Assembly: GCF_000156655.1 (NCBI RefSeq)
Contig: NZ_DS996845.1
Coordinates: forward strand, 93,376 to 125,633
Direction of reading: 5' to 3'
Origin: Holdemanella biformis DSM 3989
GTDB taxonomy: Bacteria > Bacillota_I > Bacilli_A > Erysipelotrichales > Erysipelotrichaceae
Length of the DNA: 32,258 nt
In this document: one piece after another, positions 16,641 through 23,263 of the stretch
Layout of the letters: the number at the start of each line of letters is the position of its first letter
Position numbering within the stretch: position 1 is the first letter of the stretch
The notes under the pieces: generated by a model
The model's input: only the letters and a program-made list of their open reading frames with translations
Database searches by the model: none
Told to the model about the DNA's origin: nothing
Position numbers and translations under genes: made by a program

Positions 16641-17705
16641 ATGGGATTAAGTAAGATAATCTTAAATATTGCTTTAAAGATTGTAGATATTTTAACTTTT
16701 TATATTCGTCCAAAGAAGAACCATATTACTTTTATTAGTTTAACTCAAAGTGAATTATCGTCTGATTTTAAATTAATTGATAAACAATTACGTCATGAGA
16801 ATAAATATGACATTCATTATATTTTATTGATGTTCGAAAAGAATTTATGGGGTGATTTTAAATACTTTTTGAATTGTTTAAAACAACTTGTTGAAATCAA
16901 AAAATCAAGTCTAGTGATTTTAAATGATAATAATTATGTGATTAGTCATATGAAACCTAAGAATGTTAAGGTACTACAAATATGGCATGCGTGTGGTGCC
17001 GTTAAGAAATTTGGAAATCAAATTAAAAGGCAATATCCTGTACAAAACTATGATTATGTTTTATGTAATGCGGAATATTGGAAAGATCCTTATTCTCAAG
17101 CGTTTAATGTAGAAAAAAATCAAGTTTTGGTGACGGGAATGCCTAGAATTGATACATTGTTAAATTTGAATGGAAAAGATGAATTCTATTTGAAATATCC
17201 TGAATTAAAGGATAAAAAATTATGTTTATACGCACCTACTTTTAGAGGAAATATCATTGATGGCTTTAAAATCCAGTCTTTTGATTTCACAAAAATTAAA
17301 GATTATATTGTCCTATATAAGTTTCATCCATTACTTGGAGACATTCAGTGCAAAGGTGGAATCAATATGAATAAAGAAGATTTATATACACTGATGCAGG
17401 TGAGTGATTGTTTAATATCCGATTATTCGAGTGTGATATTTGATTATTCTTTATTAAATAAACCAATGATTAGCTATATTCCAGATATTGATGAATATAA
17501 ACAAGATATAGGATTGAATATTGATTTTAACGATTTTCCAGGCCCAGTATGTACGGATGAAAATCAATTGATGGAAGCATTGAAATTTGAAGATTATGAT
17601 TATGACAAATTATCTTATTTTCAAATGAAGTACATGGTATATACAGATGGAAGAAATACAAGTCGAGTCGTTGATACAATCAATCAGATTATGGAAGAGG
17701 CATAG
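16641..17705 (+). CDS. CDP-glycerol glycerophosphotransferase family protein, TagB-like
   Basis: This 354-residue protein is the most divergent of the three transferases. In place of TWHGTP it has IWHACGAVKKFG (W115 H116), a form common in TagB-type primases and related proteins. GMPRIDTL, LYAPTFRGN and SDYSSVIFDYS (from 260) are conserved. It could add the first glycerol phosphate to the linkage unit; this is inferred from the motif and from the lack of any other candidate here. It starts one base after the preceding stop with AAGGCGGTG as ribosome site. Its last codons form half of a terminator stem. Confidence 0.85.
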   Translation: MGLSKIILNIALKIVDILTFYIRPKKNHITFISLTQSELSSDFKLIDKQLRHENKYDIHYILLMFEKNLWGDFKYFLNCLKQLVEIKKSSLVILNDNNYVISHMKPKNVKVLQIWHACGAVKKFGNQIKRQYPVQNYDYVLCNAEYWKDPYSQAFNVEKNQVLVTGMPRIDTLLNLNGKDEFYLKYPELKDKKLCLYAPTFRGNIIDGFKIQSFDFTKIKDYIVLYKFHPLLGDIQCKGGINMNKEDLYTLMQVSDCLISDYSSVIFDYSLLNKPMISYIPDIDEYKQDIGLNIDFNDFPGPVCTDENQLMEALKFEDYDYDKLSYFQMKYMVYTDGRNTSRVVDTINQIMEEA

Positions 17706-17719
17706 GGCCTCTTTCTTTT
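17695..17719 (+). terminator. Terminator overlapping the end of the teichoic acid cluster
   Basis: AAGAGGC (17695-17701) pairs with GCCTCTT (17707-17713) and is followed by TCTTTTC. The 5' arm lies in the last codons and the stop TAG is in the loop. The bases from 17720 to 17755 hold nothing I recognise. Confidence 0.75.
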
Positions 17720-17755
17720 CATTTACAAATATATGAAAAAAATTTCAATTTAATA

Positions 17756-17784
17756 TTGAAACAAAATGTAAATCGTAGTATTAT
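17756..17784 (+). promoter_or_regulatory. Promoter of the T-box leader
   Basis: TTGAAA (17756-17761) and TATTAT (17779-17784) are separated by 17 bases. Transcription would start near 17791, about 300 bases before the transporter gene. Confidence 0.75.
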
Positions 17785-17790
17785 ACAGAC

Positions 17791-18065
17791 AACACATTGA
17801 TATGGAAGAGTAATTCACTAAGTTTTAGCCAAGAGAGATATTGTTTGGTGGAAAATATCGTAAAGCTAGAGAATGAAAATCACCATGGAGTGGCTATAGC
17901 GATAATGTAGTTATAGACGTGAGTCTTACGATATAAAGACTAGATGTGATTGCATCGATGAGGGCATTCGTTAGAATGAATTAGAGTGGTACCGCGGAAG
18001 AATAAAAATATTACCTTTCGTCTCTGAAGTTGTTTATCAGGCAACAAGAGACGGAAGGTTTTTTG
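17791..18065 (+). promoter_or_regulatory. T-box riboswitch, probably tRNA-Ile responsive
   Basis: The diagnostic T-box AGAGTGGTACCGCGG is at 17983-17997, followed by a terminator. Stem I closes by TAGCCA (17826-17831) with TGGCTA (17891-17896) and contains the AGAGAG motif, a distal stem GATATT/AATATC (17837-17842, 17854-17859) and the specifier region GAAAATCACCATGGAG. Aligned on the usual xxx-AC context, the specifier is ATC (17879-17881), an isoleucine codon. The antiterminator bulge TGGT would pair with a tRNA ending ACCA, which fits the A discriminator of tRNA-Ile and disfavours the alternatives Asn (AAT) or Ser (TCA), both with G discriminators. Uncharged tRNA would allow read-through into the transporter. 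Confidence 0.93.
18013..18065 (+). terminator. T-box terminator stem
   Basis: ACCTTTCGTCTCT (18013-18025) pairs with AGAGACGGAAGGT (18047-18059) with one G-U pair, followed by six T. Part of the 5' region is expected to compete with the antiterminator formed by the T-box sequence. Confidence 0.9.
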
Positions 18066-18088
18066 TTGCAGAAAAGGAGAATTTGAGA

Positions 18089-19282
18089 ATGAAGAGAAAT
18101 GAAAACACAAAATTAAATCGTTCCTGGATGGCAGCATTTTCAGTGGCAACAACTGCATTTGCGGCTCATGCAGGCGGAGGATTTGCAACAGGAAATCAGG
18201 AAAACACATGGTTTGTTAGTTTAGGTTGGCCAGCTATTGTTGGTGTTGCGGTTGCGATGTTACTTTTAGCAATGACAATTCGTGAAGGTCAAATTATGAT
18301 GAATTCACGAGGATTAAAAACGTATAAAGAATTATTTGAATGTTTATATCATCCATTTGATAAGGTAGAACTGTTATTTGAATTATTCTTTAATATCATG
18401 GTTTTAATGGTTGTCGCATCATGTATTTCTGGAGCAGCCAGTGCATTAACACAATACTTTGGATTGAATTACTATCTAGGAACATTTGTGATTGGCCTTG
18501 TTGTATTATTCTTAACAATTTTTGGAGTCGACTTAATTCGTAGAGCAAGTACATATATGGGAATTGTCATTTTAGTATTAGCTGTATCTATTTATACAGT
18601 TGGCTTATTAGATGGACATAACTTATTAGATGTTATGCGCGTTGATTTTTCAGTACATGGATGGAGTCAACTTCCAAAAGCAGTTTGGAACGGTGTTACT
18701 TATTCAGCTTTTCAATGGGTTACAGTACCTGCTATCCTAGTTTGTGGAACAAGTGTATTAAAAACAAAACAAGATTGTGATCGTTCAATGGCATTAACAT
18801 TCACATTGAATATGTTAGGATTAGGACTTGCCGTATTAATGTTACTTTGTTGGCAACACTATTATCTAACACAGCCGAACGGAACAACTTTACCAACGTT
18901 GACAACATTAAAATCATTTGGAGCAAACTGGCTTGTGGCACTATATGGATTGGTATTATTTTTATGCTTGATTTCAAGTGCAGTCTGCGTCATCTTTGGC
19001 TTTGTGAATCGTTTCGAAAATGTGAAGTTCCTTCAAAATGTAGAAAATGTACCAGTTCGAAGGGCTTTAGTTTCAGCATTCATCATGGTCGTTTCTATGG
19101 GAATTTCTTTTGTCGGACTAACAAATGTTGTTAAGTATGGCTATGGATATTGTGGATATTTAGGAATCGCAATTATCATTGTTCCATTATTAACAGTTGG
19201 ATTCTGTAAAAATCGTAAATTCATGAAAGAAAATGCACAAGACGCAAAAGTATCTTTTGAAGAAGTATATGAAGAAAATTAG
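18089..19282 (+). CDS. YkvI-family membrane transporter (APC/LeuT-like), T-box controlled
   Basis: This 397-residue protein has about ten or eleven membrane segments and the motif GGGFATGNQ at 29-37, which corresponds to the GAGFATGQE signature of YkvI (COG3949), a family of the LeuT/APC fold with no agreed substrate. The ATG at 18089 stands nine bases after GGAG; a TTG at 18083 is too close. It is alone between the T-box and a terminator. Because the T-box probably reads tRNA-Ile, I infer import of isoleucine or branched-chain amino acids or a precursor. It is not a BrnQ or NSS-type sequence. Confidence 0.85.
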   Translation: MKRNENTKLNRSWMAAFSVATTAFAAHAGGGFATGNQENTWFVSLGWPAIVGVAVAMLLLAMTIREGQIMMNSRGLKTYKELFECLYHPFDKVELLFELFFNIMVLMVVASCISGAASALTQYFGLNYYLGTFVIGLVVLFLTIFGVDLIRRASTYMGIVILVLAVSIYTVGLLDGHNLLDVMRVDFSVHGWSQLPKAVWNGVTYSAFQWVTVPAILVCGTSVLKTKQDCDRSMALTFTLNMLGLGLAVLMLLCWQHYYLTQPNGTTLPTLTTLKSFGANWLVALYGLVLFLCLISSAVCVIFGFVNRFENVKFLQNVENVPVRRALVSAFIMVVSMGISFVGLTNVVKYGYGYCGYLGIAIIIVPLLTVGFCKNRKFMKENAQDAKVSFEEVYEEN

Positions 19283-19304
19283 ACGGGAAATTAATTTCCC
19301 GTCT
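19281..19304. terminator. Bidirectional terminator between convergent genes
   Basis: AGACGGGAAA (19281-19290) pairs with TTTCCCGTCT (19295-19304) around TTAA. On plus it overlaps the transporter stop and is followed by TTTATTT. On minus it overlaps the stop of the alarmone synthetase gene and is followed by AATTTTCTTC. One hairpin thus serves both genes. Confidence 0.85.
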
Positions 19305-19935
19305 TTATTTCTTCCATTTTTTCATCCAGTGTCTTACAAATTTTAGCGCATTCTAATAATTCTTTATCAATTTCATTTAAGCGTTCTTTTGATAAGTTCT
19401 TCTTATAGCGAATTTTGTGTTCTAGACTTGCCCAGAAATCCATCGCAATGGTTCTAAATTGTACCTCTACCTTGACCCATTTTTTCTCATCTGATAAAAA
19501 GATAGGAATTTCTACAATTAAATGAAGACTTCGATACCCATTTTCTTTTGGATTTTGAATGTAATCCTTTTTTTCAATCAAGCGAACATCATCTTGGTTA
19601 AGAAAAGAGTTGGCCAAAGAATAAATATCTTCAGTGAATGAACATACCACACGAACACCTGCAATATCGAACAGATTGTTTTCAATGTTTGGGATGGTTA
19701 AAGCAAGATTCTTTTTTTGAAGTTTTTTAAGAATGCTGGATTGCGATTTAATACGCGTATGAATGGACTCAATGGGATTGCGATCATAGAATAGGGAGAA
19801 TTGTTCGTTAAGTACTTTAAATTTAGTTTCCACTTCCATTAATGCACAATTGTAGTAGGTCATCATTTGACGATATGGAAGCGTACTTTCTTCTACAAAA
19901 TCTGTGAATGCATCGACTAATTTGATATTTGGCAT
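19291..19935 (-). CDS. relP: Small alarmone synthetase, RelP/YwaC (SasA)-like
   Basis: This 214-residue protein has a single RelA/SpoT-type synthetase domain and no hydrolase, TGS or ACT domain, so it should only make (p)ppGpp from ATP and GDP or GTP. Blocks NPIESIHTRIKSQSSILKK, FDIAGVRVVCSF, KDYIQNPKENGYRSLH and VEVQFRTIAMDFWASLEHK match the family, and the last with the N-terminal part is closer to Bacillus YwaC (RelP) than to YjbM (RelQ). Such enzymes usually respond transcriptionally to envelope stress. Its ribosome site AAGGAG lies in the last codons of the upstream DUF4230 gene, two bases away, so the two are coupled. Confidence 0.92.
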   Translation of the reverse strand: MPNIKLVDAFTDFVEESTLPYRQMMTYYNCALMEVETKFKVLNEQFSLFYDRNPIESIHTRIKSQSSILKKLQKKNLALTIPNIENNLFDIAGVRVVCSFTEDIYSLANSFLNQDDVRLIEKKDYIQNPKENGYRSLHLIVEIPIFLSDEKKWVKVEVQFRTIAMDFWASLEHKIRYKKNLSKERLNEIDKELLECAKICKTLDEKMEEIKTGN

Positions 19936-19937
19936 AA

Positions 19938-20525
19938 TTACTCCTTAAATGTGACTTCAATTGTATACTCATCCGTGTCAGGAATAATGGAAACAATTTC
20001 TTTAATACTTTTCTTTGTGTTTTCTTGAGCCGTTTTCATTAATCCTTTTTCTTTTGCCTCAGATAAAGCCTTATCTTTTTGTTCGAGCGCAAAAGCTTTA
20101 TAGTCACTCACACTAATTGGGTTAAAAATATTTTTTGTTTCATCATAGACTTCAATGCTTGATTCATCAATTGAATTCGAAATAACAGCAGGTTTATCGA
20201 CAGTCACATGAATCGTTGAGTCGTTGATCTCTACATTTGCCTTAGATAAATCTGTACCTAATTGAATTTCCCCTTCAAATGTTAGTATGAAGTATTTGTT
20301 TGTCAAAGGGATAGACCATCCATTGAGATTTAATGAATTTTCGAATTTTCCTACTTTCGTATAATGATATTTTGTGGTTACTAAATCACTCGCCTGTTCA
20401 ATTCGATTCTGAATTAATGTAGATGTGATTTCTGGTTCTGTTTGTTTATTCATAAAGAACATACCACCAATAAAGGCAATTAAGATACATATAAGAATGA
20501 ATAAAATTTTTTTAAAGTTTTTCAT
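19938..20525 (-). CDS. DUF4230 family membrane-anchored protein
   Basis: This 195-residue protein has an N-terminal membrane anchor (about residues 5-26, KKILFILICILIAFIGGMF) and an extracytoplasmic domain. The middle (LIQNRIEQASDLVTTKYHYT, then strands with GEIQLGTDLSKANVEI and IHVTVDKPAVISNSID) fits DUF4230, whose function is unknown. The C-terminal third is helical and ends before a beta strand. I chose the ATG at 20525 because AAAGGAGGTCACTT precedes it directly; an in-frame upstream extension lacks a ribosome site. It is the first gene of a two-gene unit with the alarmone synthetase, which may link the two to envelope stress. Confidence 0.8.
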   Translation of the reverse strand: MKNFKKILFILICILIAFIGGMFFMNKQTEPEITSTLIQNRIEQASDLVTTKYHYTKVGKFENSLNLNGWSIPLTNKYFILTFEGEIQLGTDLSKANVEINDSTIHVTVDKPAVISNSIDESSIEVYDETKNIFNPISVSDYKAFALEQKDKALSEAKEKGLMKTAQENTKKSIKEIVSIIPDTDEYTIEVTFKE

Positions 20526-20544
20526 AAGTGACCTCCTTTTTAAA

Positions 20545-20553
20545 ATTGTAACA
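20545..20553 (-). promoter_or_regulatory. Extended -10 promoter for DUF4230-relP
   Basis: On the minus strand TGTTACAAT forms an extended -10 (TGn plus TACAAT). The leader would be only about 13-15 bases and includes the AAAGGAGG ribosome site. The -35 region is poor (TTATTA-like). Confidence 0.5.
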
Positions 20554-20632
20554 TAAATGAACAAAACTAATAAACTGACATGCATAATGTCGAATTATTG
20601 CGTATAGTAAGAATACGACGGAAACGATTATA

Positions 20633-20641
20633 TGATATAAT
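20633..20641 (+). promoter_or_regulatory. Extended -10 promoter for rsmG-parA-parB
   Basis: TGATATAAT is a perfect extended -10 (TATAAT at 20636-20641). No clear -35 stands 17 bases upstream. The transcript would start near 20648, leaving about 14 bases with GGAGGG before the rsmG ATG at 20662. Confidence 0.6.
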
Positions 20642-20661
20642 GATTAGCGTGGAGGGTTTTC

Positions 20662-21363
20662 ATGACTAAAGTAGAATTTCAAAAGGCTTGTTTAGAAGCT
20701 GGCATCCAATTAAATGAAGAACAAATGAATCGATTTGAAAAATATATGCAACTTCTTATTGAATGGAATGAGAAGATGAATTTAACGGCAATTACGCAGG
20801 AAGAAGAAGTGTGGGAGAAACATTTCTACGATTCAATCATGCCTTTTTCAAATATTGATTTTGAAACAATGTGTGATATTGGCTCAGGCGCAGGTTTTCC
20901 TGGAATCCCAGTAAAAATTGCATTTCCACATGTACATATGACATTGGTGGAGCCTTTACAAAAGCGTTGTCGTTTTTTAAATGAAGTGAAAACTCAATTG
21001 AACTTAGAAAATCTAGATATATTAAATGTTCGAGCCGAAGATTTAGCGAAAGAAAAGCGTGAATGTTTTGATGTGGTCAGCGCACGTGCTGTTGCGAAAT
21101 TATCAATTTTATTAGAACTTTGTGTTCCTTTTGTGAAAATGAATCGTACAATGGTGGCACTAAAAGGAAAAAATGGACATGAAGAATTATTAAATGCGAA
21201 AAAGGCAATTGATACATTAGGTGTTGAATTGGTTGATGAAGAAAAATTCATGATTGAAGAGGATGCAACACGTATTAATTTATATTTTAAAAAGGTAAAA
21301 CATACACCTAGTAAATATCCTAGGGCGTATGGGCAAATCAAGAAAAAACCTTTGGAGGGTTAA
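20662..21363 (+). CDS. rsmG: 16S rRNA (guanine-N7)-methyltransferase
   Basis: RsmG (GidB) uses SAM to methylate N7 of G527 (E. coli numbering) in 16S rRNA. The SAM-binding motif CDIGSGAGFPGIPVKIAFP is near residues 72-90, preceded by EWNEKMNLTAIT and a HFYDS block, and followed by SARAVAKLSILLEL. The 233 residues match the family. The gene lies two bases before parA; rsmG next to the par genes is a common Firmicute arrangement near the origin. Loss of this gene in other bacteria gives low-level streptomycin resistance. Confidence 0.96.
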   Translation: MTKVEFQKACLEAGIQLNEEQMNRFEKYMQLLIEWNEKMNLTAITQEEEVWEKHFYDSIMPFSNIDFETMCDIGSGAGFPGIPVKIAFPHVHMTLVEPLQKRCRFLNEVKTQLNLENLDILNVRAEDLAKEKRECFDVVSARAVAKLSILLELCVPFVKMNRTMVALKGKNGHEELLNAKKAIDTLGVELVDEEKFMIEEDATRINLYFKKVKHTPSKYPRAYGQIKKKPLEG

Positions 21364-21365
21364 GT

Positions 21366-22142
21366 ATGGGAAAAGTAATGGCGATTTCGAATCAAAAAGG
21401 TGGAGTTGGAAAAACGACAACTTCTATAAATTTGGCGAGTGGACTTGCACATGTAGGTAAAAAAGTATTATTGATTGATTTCGATTCACAAGGAAATGCT
21501 ACACAGGGATTGGGTGCGAATCAAAATAATTCACAAGCAACAATTTATTCAGTTTTAATGGAAGGTGTTCCAATACAGCAAGCTATCGTGCCTAAGGTGA
21601 ATCCTAGAATTGATATTGTACCGGCTAACATTAATTTAGCAGGTGCTGATTTGGACATGGATAAAATGGAATATGGCAAGGAAGAATTGTTGAAAAAGGC
21701 AATTGCACCTATTCGAGATCAATATGATTATATTATTATTGATTGTCCACCTTCACTTGGCTTATTAAATACAAACGCATTAACGGCGGCTGACAGTATT
21801 TTAATTCCAGTACAATGTGAATATTATGCATTGGAAGGTGTAACGCAATTGTTGATTACAATTCGTCTTGTACAAAGAACAAGTAATCGTAACTTGAAAA
21901 TCGAAGGAATTTTATTAACGATGTTTGATATTCGTACAAGATTGAGTGTTGATGTATCGCAAGATGTTCGTCAAACATTTGGAAAGCTTGTATATCAAAA
22001 TTCAATTCCAAGAAATGTAAAATTGTCTGAAGCACCAAGTCGTGGTGTATCGATTTTTGAATATGATCCAAAAAGTACAGGTGCCAAGGCATATGCTGGT
22101 TTAACTGAAGAAGTACTAAAACGTAATTCAAAGGAGGCATAA
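21366..22142 (+). CDS. parA: Chromosome partitioning ATPase ParA/Soj
   Basis: The deviant Walker A KGGVGKTT is at about residues 11-18, with the second motif LLIDFDSQGNATQG and Walker B YIIIDCPPSLGLL. The protein is 258 residues with no N-terminal DNA-binding extension, as expected for chromosomal Soj. It binds DNA as an ATP dimer, is stimulated by ParB and takes part in origin segregation and control of DnaA. It overlaps nothing but is spaced only three bases from parB, with AAGGAGG before it. Confidence 0.96.
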   Translation: MGKVMAISNQKGGVGKTTTSINLASGLAHVGKKVLLIDFDSQGNATQGLGANQNNSQATIYSVLMEGVPIQQAIVPKVNPRIDIVPANINLAGADLDMDKMEYGKEELLKKAIAPIRDQYDYIIIDCPPSLGLLNTNALTAADSILIPVQCEYYALEGVTQLLITIRLVQRTSNRNLKIEGILLTMFDIRTRLSVDVSQDVRQTFGKLVYQNSIPRNVKLSEAPSRGVSIFEYDPKSTGAKAYAGLTEEVLKRNSKEA

Positions 22143-22145
22143 TTT

Positions 22146-23024
22146 ATGGATAACAAAAATAATGCTCGTTTAGGAAAAGGCTTGTCTAGTATTTTTGGGC
22201 AAGATGTTTCCAAGGTATTAGATGATATTCAAAATGGAGATATGGAAGTTGAAAGTCAGCAACAATCAAAGATTCCTGTAAATGAAATTCGTCCAAATCC
22301 ATATCAGCCTCGTAAAGTATTTAATGATGAAGCGCTAAAAGAATTAAGTTCATCGATTAAGCAGCATGGTGTATTTACGCCTATTCTAGTTAAAAAAAGT
22401 ATTCAGGGATATGATTTGATTGCAGGCGAAAGAAGACTTAGAGCTTCAAAACTTGCTGGATTAGAGAATATTCCAGCTATCATTGTTGATTTTGATGATC
22501 AGGAAATGATGGAAATTGCGTTGTTAGAAAATATTCAACGTGAAGATTTAAACGTAATTGAAGAAGCAAAAGCTTATGAAAAATTGATTCAGCGTTTAGG
22601 ATATACACAAGAACAATTGGCTCATCGTGTGGGAAAATCACGTGAACATATCACAAACTTATTGCGTCTATTAAAACTTCCTGAAGATGTACAGGAATAT
22701 GTTGTAAATAAACAATTAAGTATGGGGCATGTTCGTGCTTTGTTGGGTCTTAAAACGGAATCTAGCATGCGCAAGATTGCTAAACAGGCCATCGATCAAG
22801 GGTTGTCTGTGCGTAAAGTAGAACAAATTGTAAAGGATACAAATAATAAAAAAACGGTAGAAAAACCAAAGGAAGATATTTATGTGAAAGCAGCGAAAGA
22901 AAAGCTACAAGAATTCTTCCAAACATCTGTATCTATCAGTAAAAATTCAATTTCTATTCATTATGAAAATAAAGAAGACTTAAATCGAATACTAGAATTA
23001 TTGAATCTAGTTGAAGAAGAGTAA
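22146..23024 (+). CDS. parB: Chromosome partitioning protein ParB/Spo0J
   Basis: This 292-residue protein begins with ARLGKGLSSIFGQ, the Soj-interacting N-terminus. Residues about 38-130 are the ParB/CTPase domain with IRPNPYQPRKVF, LIAGERRLRASKLAG and NIQREDLNVIEEA. A helix-turn-helix follows (YTQEQLAHRVGKSREHITNLLRLL at about 153-176), then a C-terminal dimerisation region. It loads at parS and recruits SMC. No canonical parS was found in the window. The stop codon is inside the terminator stem. Confidence 0.95.
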   Translation: MDNKNNARLGKGLSSIFGQDVSKVLDDIQNGDMEVESQQQSKIPVNEIRPNPYQPRKVFNDEALKELSSSIKQHGVFTPILVKKSIQGYDLIAGERRLRASKLAGLENIPAIIVDFDDQEMMEIALLENIQREDLNVIEEAKAYEKLIQRLGYTQEQLAHRVGKSREHITNLLRLLKLPEDVQEYVVNKQLSMGHVRALLGLKTESSMRKIAKQAIDQGLSVRKVEQIVKDTNNKKTVEKPKEDIYVKAAKEKLQEFFQTSVSISKNSISIHYENKEDLNRILELLNLVEEE

Positions 23025-23037
23025 GTCTTCTTTTTTT
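23014..23037 (+). terminator. Terminator after parB, fused to the glmS -35 box
   Basis: AAGAAGA (23014-23020) pairs with TCTTCTT (23026-23032) around GTAAG, followed by five T. The stem contains the parB stop TAA (23022-23024). Its T tract runs straight into TTGACA of the next promoter, a very compact boundary. Confidence 0.8.
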
Positions 23038-23063
23038 GACATATGTATTATTTTTTGTATAAT
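23036..23063 (+). promoter_or_regulatory. Consensus promoter for glmS
   Basis: TTGACA (23036-23041) and TATAAT (23058-23063) are separated by 16 bases. Transcription is expected at about 23070-23071, about 26 bases before the ribozyme cleavage site. Confidence 0.85.
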
Positions 23064-23071
23064 ATTCATTA

Positions 23072-23255
23072 TTCATGGAGTTGTAGTAAAAAAATAGCGC
23101 CAGGACTAGAAACTAGTTGACGAGGACCAGACTTATCGAAAGATTCGGCGGGTAGTCTGGAGGTTGATACAACCTTTAACGATGGACAAAACCAATGTGT
23201 GAATATTGAACAAATCCATTTGGTATCCTCCATGAAAATAATATAATAGGAGGAT
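23072..23255 (+). promoter_or_regulatory. Candidate cleavage-dependent translational switch in the glmS leader
   Basis: TTCATGGAG (23072-23080), at the very 5' end of the mRNA and upstream of the ribozyme cut, is perfectly complementary to CTCCATGAA (23228-23236). Separately, ATCCTCC (23225-23231) is perfectly complementary to GGAGGAT (23249-23255), which contains the glmS Shine-Dalgarno. Both helices need bases 23228-23231, so they cannot form together. In uncut RNA the 5' end would hold the anti-Shine-Dalgarno; after cleavage the 5' piece may leave and the ribosome site may close. The pairings are seen in the sequence; the mechanism is inference. Confidence 0.5.
23092..23227 (+). ncRNA. glmS self-cleaving ribozyme riboswitch
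   Basis: The core is recognisable: AGCGCCAG at 23096-23103 with cleavage expected between A23096 and G23097, then P1 (ACTAG-AAA-CTAGT), GTTGACGAGGACCAG, P3 CCAGAC with GTCTGG, the conserved ATTCGGCGGG, an AGGTTG/CAACCT stem, and GATGGACAAAACC with GTGTGA. Glucosamine-6-phosphate is the cofactor of this class and triggers cleavage, lowering glmS expression. It lies directly in front of glmS, as always. The 3' border is approximate. Confidence 0.95.
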
Positions 23256-23263
23256 TTTTTATA

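Noticed and set aside
22633-22650. CACGTG core in parB as a parS site
   Set aside because: The flanks (AAAAT before, AACAT after) do not match TGTTT/AAACA; only about 9 of 16 positions fit. Other CACGTG or CACGTGG cores in the window fit no better.
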